Below are positions 1 through 6,263 of a stretch of 16,189 nucleotides of DNA, in pieces. The stretch is from contig USDH01000018.1 of the NCBI GenBank assembly GCA_900553415.1, forward strand, positions 1-16,189, read 5' to 3'. A model generated the notes under the pieces. That model worked only from the letters and a program-made list of their open reading frames with translations, was not told where the DNA came from and did no database searches. The stretch is from an uncultured Collinsella sp. Lineage in GTDB: Bacteria > Actinomycetota > Coriobacteriia > Coriobacteriales > Coriobacteriaceae. A program made the translations under genes and the position numbers. Numbering within the stretch: the first letter of the stretch is position 1; each line of letters starts with the position of its first letter.

Positions 1-455
1 AGCGGGCGGTAGAGCATCAGATGGTCGACATGGACGAGTCGTTTTTTGGCGTACTTGGCCTTGGGCTGCGGCGTGGGAAAGTTGATGGTGATGGCATCGA
101 GCTCGCCTGCGGCAAACAGCTGCGGCAGCGATGCAGCGCCTCGGGGCAGGACGAGTGCGTTGGTCAGTTCCTGCTCGCAGATTTTCTGCGCGGCATAGGC
201 GATGCATATGGGCTCCTGGTCCATACCGATAAAGAGGGTGTTTGGCTCGTGGGCCGCGCGTTCTACAAGGTACGTTCCCTTGCCACAGCCAAGATCCAGG
301 TGAAGGTGTTCGAAGGGCTTGCTGCCAACTGGCGCACAGGCCTCGCGCCAATCTCCGGCATAGGCCTCGGGGTTCGTCTCAATCGCATCGGCGTAGCGCT
401 CCAGGCGCTCCTCGAGCACAAAGTTCTTAGGCGTGCGAACGTGGACGGCTCCCAT
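1..455 (-). CDS. trmB: TrmB-like tRNA (guanine-N7-)-methyltransferase, 3' end outside window
   Basis: Class I SAM-dependent methyltransferase of the TrmB family, which makes m7G46 in tRNA in the cytoplasm. Only the first 151 codons are in the window; no stop is reached. The SAM-binding motif LDLGCGKGTYL lies at residues 53-63, followed by FIGMDQEP at about 75-82. The family signature region INFPTPQPKAKYAKKRLVH lies at about 124-142. In typical TrmB this reads NFPDPW; here Asp and Trp are replaced by Thr and Gln, while KKRLVH is kept. The start is ATG at 455, with AAGGAG four bases upstream and an in-frame stop five codons before it. It lies downstream of the Trm9-like gene on the same strand. 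The family call is firm; whether it keeps m7G46 activity is uncertain because of the altered motif. Confidence 0.82.
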   Translation of the reverse strand, partial: MGAVHVRTPKNFVLEERLERYADAIETNPEAYAGDWREACAPVGSKPFEHLHLDLGCGKGTYLVERAAHEPNTLFIGMDQEPICIAYAAQKICEQELTNALVLPRGAASLPQLFAAGELDAITINFPTPQPKAKYAKKRLVHVDHLMLYRP

Positions 456-476
456 GAGGCTCCTTGGTCATAAATG

Positions 477-500
477 CGAAACGCATGGCTGCGCGTTTCG
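477..500 (-). promoter_or_regulatory. Leader hairpin upstream of trmB-like gene
   Basis: Perfect 8-bp inverted repeat, CGAAACGC and GCGTTTCG, with an 8-base loop (485-492). On the minus strand it ends 11 bases before the AAGGAG ribosome site of the trmB-like gene. No U-run follows, so it is not a classic terminator. It may be a leader or intercistronic structure that influences translation or mRNA stability. Function is inferred only from its position. Confidence 0.4.
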
Positions 501-573
501 GCAATGCGTTGGAAGAAGGTGGGCATGGTTTGCCCGAAAGATGCGGTGCGGCTCGGCGGCGAGTCGTCGGTGC

Positions 574-1446
574 CTACAGGCGCTTGAGGATCACATAGCG
601 ATTGAGCTCGCCGCTGCGACCGTCGGCATGGAAGCGCTCAAGCTCGCGTACGGGAACCTCGCCACTCTTGTAGAACGTGCGGACGCCGCGCACCAGGTCG
701 GTGATCTGCTGATCGTCAAAGTGATGGCAATAGCGGTAGGCGTGGCGGTCGTTTTGCCAGCCAATGAGGTGGTCGCCGGCTTCAAACTGCGCGGAATCGT
801 AACTTTCAAACGGCGGGGTGAGCTCGGCGCGGGCTTCGGTGCGAACGGCCTTGCGCGCCATGCGCTCGTCGTTCATAAACTCCCAAAAGCTGATGGCGAT
901 GATGCCGCCTGGGCGCGTCTGGCGCACCAGGGCGTCGAGCACGCGTACGCGGTACTCGCATGACGGCACGTGGTGCATAAAGCCAAAGCAGACCGAGATG
1001 TCGGCGAGCGGGGCGTCGAAAAGCACGTCGGGTGTCTCGGCGGGGTTGAGCTTCATGAGGGCATCGAGTACGTCGAGTTCCTGGAAGTGCAGGTTGGGAA
1101 TGCGCAGGGCGTGACCGTGCGCATCGATAGCCAAATCCTGACACGAGTCAACACCATAGAACTCAAACGGGCAACTGGCATCTGCCGAGGGGTTTGCGCC
1201 GTCGACGCCCTTGGCGGCAAGTGCGCCGCCGGCGGCAAAGTTCTCGAATCGCATGTTACCGCAGGCAAGATCGAAGACGCGGACGGGATGCTCGATCGTG
1301 GCGACGTCGAGCTGCTCGAGCGCTATGTCCATGGTGCGCACCCAGCCGGGCCACGGTGCCTGGCGCGTATCGGAGAAGGAGGCGGAGTGCTCGCGATAGA
1401 ACGTATTGTTGAGCTGAATGAGCGATGAGGCGAAATCGCGGTTCAC
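574..1446 (-). CDS. Trm9-like SAM-dependent tRNA methyltransferase
   Basis: A 290-residue class I methyltransferase resembling the Trm9/ALKBH8 family, which in eukaryotes methylates cm5U34 of tRNA to mcm5U. N-terminal FSDTRQAPWPGW (residues 24-35) matches the family's FSxTRxxPWP block. SAM motif I is DLACGNMRF (59-67), then GVDSCQDL (98-105), ISVCFGFMHHV (150-160), PGGIIAISFWEF (179-190) and a C-terminal YRYCHHF (237-243), all in the Trm9 order. Start chosen: GTG at 1446, with GGAGGGAG about nine bases upstream. An open frame runs to a TTG at 1581, but that extension has no good ribosome site. The elp3 gene, encoding the enzyme that makes cm5U, lies 2 kb away. tRNA as substrate is inferred from similarity. 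Less likely, it acts on a small molecule. Confidence 0.72.
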   Translation of the reverse strand: MNRDFASSLIQLNNTFYREHSASFSDTRQAPWPGWVRTMDIALEQLDVATIEHPVRVFDLACGNMRFENFAAGGALAAKGVDGANPSADASCPFEFYGVDSCQDLAIDAHGHALRIPNLHFQELDVLDALMKLNPAETPDVLFDAPLADISVCFGFMHHVPSCEYRVRVLDALVRQTRPGGIIAISFWEFMNDERMARKAVRTEARAELTPPFESYDSAQFEAGDHLIGWQNDRHAYRYCHHFDDQQITDLVRGVRTFYKSGEVPVRELERFHADGRSGELNRYVILKRL

Positions 1447-1713
1447 GGCGCGGAACTCCCTCCGTTGGCGGTGCGGAATAAACAGTACGACCATACTACC
1501 GTTAACGCCGCAACGGGGACAACCGAGCTGCGGGTCATTGCTTTGTTTGGACACATTTCCGCAGCTCATATGCACCCGCAACCGCCGGTTGTCAAAAATC
1601 TCACTAGAATAGGTGGCATGATTTTGGCGGTGGCGGATAGATTTTTAACTGTGCAAGGCGCCTTAAGAACAAAAACGGTCCGGCGGCACGGCTGGCATCG
1701 CATAGGAGGAACC
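1447..1713. promoter_or_regulatory. Divergent intergenic control region
   Basis: About 267 bases separate the Trm9-like gene (leftward) from the XRE regulator (rightward). Visible elements are a -10-like TAGAAT at 1605-1610 and a perfect 10-bp palindrome AAGGCGCCTT at 1655-1664, about 40 bases before the AGGAGG (1704-1709) of the regulator. The palindrome is a candidate autoregulatory operator. No convincing -35/-10 pair with normal spacing could be assigned in either direction. An ATG at 1618 lies seven bases past TAGAAT and is in frame with the regulator, so an N-extended leaderless form cannot be excluded. Confidence 0.35.
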
Positions 1714-2436
1714 ATGAATGTAGAAACTGCGCAGCGGCTCGCCGACCTTCGTCGCAGCAAGGGTTTTAGCCAAGAAGGGCTGGCGCGAAAGCTGGGGCTG
1801 TCGCGCCAGGCGGTCAGTAAATGGGAACGTGCGGAGAGCTCGCCCGATACCGAGAACCTGATCTCGCTCGCCAAACTCTATGGCGTGAGTTTGGACGAGC
1901 TCCTCAATCCGAGTGACGAGATCGAGGACGATATCGAGTTTGAGAACGAGGACCGCGCCCGTCAGCGCGAGGCCGAGGCGGCAGAGCGTGCTCGCACCCA
2001 TGAAGCGGCGGCACGCGCTACGGAGGCAGCTACACAGGCAAGTGATGCCGCGGCCAAGGCGGCGCAAGCTGCAAGTTGGAGCGCGCAGGCCGCCAATGCC
2101 GCTACGGCGCAGGCGACGAGTGGCACCGCGGTTGGATCGACTCCGGTGAAGGGCCCGTTCCAGTCGTTCCCGTATTGGGCCGTGTGTTGGCTACTGTTCT
2201 TTTTGCTGATGTTCCTGTTTGGTGCCGGTCCCTTTGCCGCGCTGATCTTCTTCACGATTCCCATCTATCACTGGGTGGCGCGTGCGCTCGATGGCGATTG
2301 GGCGCGCGGGGATATTCAGGTTGGTCCGGCGCCGGCGGTCGCTAGGACTAAGGGGGAGGACGTTTCCACAGCGGTTGACGCTGGCATGGCTGCCGCGACC
2401 ACTGCTGAGTCGAGTGCCAAAGAAGGTGATGAATGA
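1714..2436 (+). CDS. Membrane-tethered XRE-family HTH regulator
   Basis: A 240-residue protein. Residues 6-62 form an HTH_3/Cro-CI DNA-binding domain (FSQEGLARKLGLSRQAVSKW with the following DELL). Residues 79-135 are an alanine-rich, charged heptad-like stretch likely to be a coiled coil. Residues 153-190 hold two hydrophobic segments separated by GAGPF, predicted to be membrane-spanning. A disordered Ala/Glu tail follows. The HTH at one end and a membrane hairpin at the other suggest a DNA-binding protein held at the membrane. Start: ATG at 1714, with AGGAGG four bases upstream. It overlaps the DUF4097 gene by 4 bases (ATGA), so the two are translationally coupled and probably act together in envelope sensing. 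The inducing signal cannot be seen. Confidence 0.85.
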   Translation: MNVETAQRLADLRRSKGFSQEGLARKLGLSRQAVSKWERAESSPDTENLISLAKLYGVSLDELLNPSDEIEDDIEFENEDRARQREAEAAERARTHEAAARATEAATQASDAAAKAAQAASWSAQAANAATAQATSGTAVGSTPVKGPFQSFPYWAVCWLLFFLLMFLFGAGPFAALIFFTIPIYHWVARALDGDWARGDIQVGPAPAVARTKGEDVSTAVDAGMAAATTAESSAKEGDE

Positions 2437-3332
2437 TGAAGCTCTCGCATGAGTCTAAGAGGCGCTTGGGCATTGGCATCGGAGCGTTTGTGCTTATCAT
2501 TGGACTTGTCTTTGGCACTTCGCGGACTTTGATTCATTTTGATGGTCCGTGGGATCTCGACGATGTTGTATCCGGCTTGTCTGGTATGGACGATGCGCTT
2601 GACGAGGACGATCTTTTGGATAGCGGTAACTATTCCGCTCGGCCTCAACAGCTTTCGAGCGAAACCTTTGATGCCGACGCGTTCACATCGCTCGACTTGG
2701 ACGTGACGTCGGGCACGGTCAAGGTCAAACTCGTCTCCGGCGGGCCAGTACGCGTAATTGAAAGCGGTCGCGTGGCAACGGGGACCGTTGCCTTCGATGC
2801 GGCAACCCAGAACCTGGCCGAAATCAAGGGTTCTACGCTCAAGATTCGCCAGTTCGATTGCGATGACGAGCGCGCCATTGACCGCACGGTTACCGTCGAA
2901 CTGCCGCGCGATGTTGCCGATAACATGGTGGGCATCACAGCGAATGTGGGATCGGGTGATCTGACGGTCGCGGGCATTGCGTGTCATGACCTCAACCTGA
3001 CTCTGGACTCGGGAGACGTTGAGTTTGCGGGCACCGTAACCGACACCTTGGATGCCGAGGTCGGTTCGGGCGATGTGGCGTTCGAGCTCTACCAGGCCCC
3101 CGCGAAGTCGATGGACTTAAGCGTGGGCTCGGGCGATGTGGAGATATCGGTTCCGAACTCTACGGGCTTTAAGGCGAGCCTCACCGTGGGCAGCGGCGAC
3201 TTCGAGAGCGGTTTCCTTCCGCTTGGCTACGATGGCGAGACCATATTGAATCTTGAATTCGACAACGGTGATAAATCTGCCACGTATCGTTTTAAGGTCG
3301 GTTCGGGCGACATGTCGTTTGATTCGGAGTGA
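2433..3332 (+). CDS. DUF4097-family envelope protein with SGD repeats
   Basis: A 299-residue protein with an N-terminal uncleaved membrane anchor (residues 11-30) and an acidic stretch (about 40-65), so the bulk is probably outside the cell. The rest is DUF4097-like beta structure: repeated V/L-x-SGD-V/L turns at residues 174, 193, 212, 233, 254 and 291, spaced 19, 19, 21, 21 and 37. This is the pattern expected for stacked beta-strand coils. Start ATG at 2433 overlaps the stop of the membrane regulator; AGAAGG lies six bases upstream. DUF4097 proteins are often coded beside membrane or PadR-type regulators; the ligand is unknown. A terminator follows the gene. Family assignment is firm, molecular role is not known. 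Confidence 0.82.
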   Translation: MMKLSHESKRRLGIGIGAFVLIIGLVFGTSRTLIHFDGPWDLDDVVSGLSGMDDALDEDDLLDSGNYSARPQQLSSETFDADAFTSLDLDVTSGTVKVKLVSGGPVRVIESGRVATGTVAFDAATQNLAEIKGSTLKIRQFDCDDERAIDRTVTVELPRDVADNMVGITANVGSGDLTVAGIACHDLNLTLDSGDVEFAGTVTDTLDAEVGSGDVAFELYQAPAKSMDLSVGSGDVEISVPNSTGFKASLTVGSGDFESGFLPLGYDGETILNLEFDNGDKSATYRFKVGSGDMSFDSE

Positions 3333-3378
3333 CATGCGGTTTTCGGAGACCCGCAAACGTAGCCGCGCTCTTTGATGG

Positions 3379-3418
3379 AGGCGCCGGAGCCGTGATGGGC
3401 TCCGGCGCCTTTGCCTTT
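3379..3418 (+). terminator. Rho-independent terminator after DUF4097 gene
   Basis: Perfect 13-bp GC-rich stem AGGCGCCGGAGCC / GGCTCCGGCGCCT (3379-3391 and 3398-3410), a 6-base loop, then a T-rich tail TTGCCTTT. It closes the XRE-DUF4097 operon and lies only 19 bases before the elp3 start. Confidence 0.85.
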
Positions 3419-3423
3419 ACAAT
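3418..3423 (+). promoter_or_regulatory. -10 box for leaderless elp3 transcript
   Basis: TACAAT fits the TANNNT -10 consensus, and its last T is exactly seven bases before the A of the elp3 ATG (3430). This is the spacing expected if transcription begins at the start codon itself. No usable Shine-Dalgarno exists between terminator and ATG; the GGGGG at 3424-3428 is too close. The -35 region would fall inside the terminator stem. Inferred from sequence only. Confidence 0.5.
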
Positions 3424-3429
3424 GGGGGC

Positions 3430-5337
3430 ATGGAACAGATTATCTTGAACATACTCGAGGCTCTGCGTCGCGGCGAGACCGTGGACGACAAAGCGCTCGT
3501 CAAACTGATACATGCCGAGGCACGCCGTGAGGGTGCCGACAAACGCGATTTGGCCAAGCGCCGTCTGCTGCCGTTCTACCAGCGGGTAAAACGTGAGGAG
3601 CCGACTCGTTGGGCTGCCTGGAATGTCGATGCCGAGTTGGAGCGTCAACTGCTGCAGGTGTTGCGCATGAAGCCTCGTCGCACGGCTTCGGGCGTGGCGA
3701 CCATTACCGTCATCACCAAGCCGTGGCCGTGCTCGGGCGATTGCCTGTTTTGCCCCAACGACCTGCGCATGCCCAAGAGCTATCTGCACGCTGAGCCGGC
3801 GTGTGCCCGTGCGGAGCAAAACTGCTTCGATCCGTATCTACAGGTGAGTGCTCGTCTGACGGCGCTTTCGCAGATGGGTCATGCGACCGACAAGATCGAG
3901 CTCATTGTGCTTGGCGGTACCTGGAGTGACTATCCGCAAGGGTATCAGGCATGGTTTATGTCGGAGCTTTTCCGTGCGCTCAATGACGATGCCGTCGCCG
4001 GCGTTGCGGCAAACCCCATGTTGGCGCGTCCGGGCATCAGTCGTGCCGAGGCGGGGCGCCTGCTCGATGACGCTCCCGCCGATGCCCTGCCGCCTGTGGT
4101 AGCAGAGCGCCGCGAGCGCTATCGGGCCGCCGGCATTGCGACAGACGAGGTCGAGCTTGCTGCCGGCGTTGCCGACGAGCAGGGGCGTGTGGATGCTGCC
4201 GTGGGCGGCTATAACCGCGCAGTGCGTCGTCTGTACGGCCCTGGTACGCCGTGGGGCGAGGTCGCCGAGTGGCAGACAGCAACGATGGAAGAGCTCGAGC
4301 GGCAGCAACGAATCAACGAGACGGCGAAGCATCGCGTGGTGGGACTCGTTATCGAGACGCGCCCCGATGCCGTAACGCCGCAGGCCCTCACGCTCATCCG
4401 CCGCCTGGGCTGCACCAAGATCCAGATGGGTATCCAGAGCCTCGACCAGCACCTGCTCGATATCAACGAGCGTCGCATTTCGGTGGCGCAGATCGAGCGG
4501 GCGTTTTCGCTTGCGCGCCTGTTTGGCTTTAAGATCCACGCGCATTTTATGCTTAACTTGCTGGGCGCCACGCCCGAGGGGGACAAGCGCGACTACGAAC
4601 GCTTTATGACCGAAGGGGCCTTTATGCCCGACGAGGTCAAGGTCTACCCGTGCGCGCTCATCGAGGGCTCGCGTCTGGTGGGCTGCTATGAGCGCGGCGA
4701 GTGGCGCCCCTATTCCGAGGAAGAGCTGCTCGATGTGTTGGTCGACGACATCGTGGTGACGCCGGCGTTCTGCCGCATCAGTCGCATGATCCGCGACTTT
4801 AGCTCCGACGACATCATGGTGGGCAACAAGAAGCCCAACCTGCGTCAGCTCGTCGAAAACCGCTTGGCTGCTCGTGGGGAAGGCGCGACGGTGCGCGAGA
4901 TTCGCTATCGCGAGATCAGCACGGCGGGTGCCGACTTGGATGAGCTTTCTCTTGATGAGGAAGTGGCGTACGAGACGCCGGTGACTTACGAGCGCTTTTT
5001 GCAGTGGGTGACGCCGCGGGGCAAGATCTCGGGCTTTTTGCGGTTGTCGCTGCCCGACCATTCGTTTGTTGCCGCGCATGCGGACGAGTTGCCGACGATG
5101 CCGGACGAGGCGATGATTCGCGAGGTACACGTGTATGGCATGGCGGCGCGCGTGGGGGATCAAGGCCAGACAGCCCAGCACCATGGATTGGGGCGTTTGC
5201 TCGTAGAGCGTGCGTGCGAGATTGCCCGGGATGCGGGTTATGCACGCATCAACGTGATCAGCGCGATTGGTACGCGCGAGTACTATCGCCATTTGGGTTT
5301 TTACGACCATGGACTCTATCTGCAAAAGGAGCTCTAA
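3430..5337 (+). CDS. elp3: Elp3-like tRNA U34 carboxymethyl-forming radical SAM/GNAT enzyme
   Basis: A 635-residue bacterial-type Elp3. It uses SAM radical chemistry and acetyl-CoA to build the cm5 side chain on the tRNA wobble uridine. The N-terminal region (1-85) is helical and basic. The radical SAM domain carries CSGDCLFC (Cys101, Cys105, Cys108), followed by PNDLRMPKSYL and ELIVLGGTWSDYPQGYQAWF, all characteristic of bacterial Elp3. The C-terminal GNAT/KAT domain has IREVHVYG, the acetyl-CoA loop QHHGLG (583-588), and the paired tyrosines YY (618-619) that matter in Elp3 proteins. All key residues appear intact. It abuts a downstream spermidine-synthase-like gene with no gap. Start ATG 3430 lies right after a terminator with a leaderless-type -10 box. 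In bacteria it acts as a single polypeptide without the other Elongator subunits. Confidence 0.93.
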   Translation: MEQIILNILEALRRGETVDDKALVKLIHAEARREGADKRDLAKRRLLPFYQRVKREEPTRWAAWNVDAELERQLLQVLRMKPRRTASGVATITVITKPWPCSGDCLFCPNDLRMPKSYLHAEPACARAEQNCFDPYLQVSARLTALSQMGHATDKIELIVLGGTWSDYPQGYQAWFMSELFRALNDDAVAGVAANPMLARPGISRAEAGRLLDDAPADALPPVVAERRERYRAAGIATDEVELAAGVADEQGRVDAAVGGYNRAVRRLYGPGTPWGEVAEWQTATMEELERQQRINETAKHRVVGLVIETRPDAVTPQALTLIRRLGCTKIQMGIQSLDQHLLDINERRISVAQIERAFSLARLFGFKIHAHFMLNLLGATPEGDKRDYERFMTEGAFMPDEVKVYPCALIEGSRLVGCYERGEWRPYSEEELLDVLVDDIVVTPAFCRISRMIRDFSSDDIMVGNKKPNLRQLVENRLAARGEGATVREIRYREISTAGADLDELSLDEEVAYETPVTYERFLQWVTPRGKISGFLRLSLPDHSFVAAHADELPTMPDEAMIREVHVYGMAARVGDQGQTAQHHGLGRLLVERACEIARDAGYARINVISAIGTREYYRHLGFYDHGLYLQKEL

Positions 5338-6216
5338 ATGAACAAGCCGAGTGTTTCTGCTGGTGTCGTTGCCGGCGTTGCTCTGGGAGCCGCGGCGCTT
5401 GGTGCGGCCGCCGTCGCTGTTCGTGCTGCCTGTCTGCAGGTTGCGCGAACCCGCAATGGGTTGGCGCGTGTGAAACGCGTGCACGATGAGGGCGGCGATG
5501 AGATTCGCGTGTTGGTGCAAGGCGGCGTCTACCAAAGCGCAAGCTACGTTGGCGAGCGTTGGGCGGAGCCCGTCTTTGCGTACTATCGTGCGTTTGACGA
5601 TGCGTTTGAGGCCGAGGATGCAATGCGTGACGCTTATGGTCACGGTATCGACCGTGTGCTTATGCTGGGCGGCGGCGGGTTTGCCTATCCCAAGTTTGCG
5701 CTGATGTCGCACGAGAGCTTGCGCATGGATGTCATTGAGTACGATGCCGAGATTACGCGCCTGGCGCGCCGTTGGTTCTACCTGGACGAGCTGGAACGCA
5801 CGGTGGGCGATCGCTTGCGGGTGATTACCGCCGAGGCTCGCTCGTATCTGGGTGTGACGAGCGTGGGCCATCGTCGCTACGACGTGGTCGTGAGCGATTG
5901 CTTTGGCGGTGCCGAGCCCGTGCGCGAGTTGGCGACCGTTGAGGCGCTGCGTCTGGCGCGGGGCAGCCTGAACCCCGGGGGTATCTACGTGGCCAATATC
6001 GTGAGCGCAAACGAGGGGAGCGATGTGACGTTCCTTCGCGACTGCGCTGCCACGGCACTCGAGGTATTCGCCCACGCCTGGGTGGTCCCATGCGGCGATG
6101 CAGAGTTCGGCGGCGAGGAGAACTACCTGCTCATCGCTAGCGACGGTGACTATGCCTTTGCCGAAGCCGTGCCCTTCGACACCGACTTCCTCGGCACCGT
6201 CCTTCACGACAAGTAA
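5338..6216 (+). CDS. Spermidine-synthase-like SAM-fold protein, membrane-anchored
   Basis: A 292-residue protein with an N-terminal hydrophobic Ala/Gly/Val segment (residues 8-33), likely a membrane anchor, followed by a Rossmann methyltransferase fold of the SpeE-like class. Motifs: VLMLGGGGFAYPK (107-119), DVIEYD (131-136), RVITAEARSYL (161-171), YDVVVSDCFGGAEP (181-194) and LNPGGIYVANI (211-221). True aminopropyltransferases have a GGGDG-type motif and DSTDP; here the second acidic position is missing, so polyamine synthesis is doubtful. It resembles the 'spermidine synthase-like' family whose substrate is unknown. ATG follows the elp3 TAA directly, with AAGGAG six bases upstream inside elp3, so the two are cotranscribed. 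It may modify or bind a nucleoside, lipid or polyamine. Confidence 0.75.
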   Translation: MNKPSVSAGVVAGVALGAAALGAAAVAVRAACLQVARTRNGLARVKRVHDEGGDEIRVLVQGGVYQSASYVGERWAEPVFAYYRAFDDAFEAEDAMRDAYGHGIDRVLMLGGGGFAYPKFALMSHESLRMDVIEYDAEITRLARRWFYLDELERTVGDRLRVITAEARSYLGVTSVGHRRYDVVVSDCFGGAEPVRELATVEALRLARGSLNPGGIYVANIVSANEGSDVTFLRDCAATALEVFAHAWVVPCGDAEFGGEENYLLIASDGDYAFAEAVPFDTDFLGTVLHDK

Positions 6217-6229
6217 GTCTCCCCGTCCC

Positions 6230-6263
6230 AAAAAAAGACTGGTCCTAGGCGTGGTCGCGCCAG
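6230..6263 (-). terminator. Possible terminator of the helicase operon
   Basis: On the minus strand a short CTGG/CCAG stem (6260-6263 with 6239-6242), with a further small GGCG/CGCC pairing inside, is followed by a run of seven U (A-run at 6230-6236 on the plus strand). The stem is weak. The U-run and position between convergent genes support a terminator, but only modestly. No clear plus-strand terminator for the elp3 operon is visible here. Confidence 0.3.

Noticed and set aside
1447..1581. N-terminal extension of the Trm9-like gene containing CPRCG, considered as a fused zinc-finger (Trm112-like) partner
   Set aside because: Only one CxxC pair, the start would be TTG with no ribosome site, and the GTG at 1446 has a good one; it lies in the divergent control region.
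3117..3819. Minus-strand frames opposite the DUF4097 and early elp3 regions
   Set aside because: Shadow frames with no motifs that cross the clear terminator at 3379-3418.
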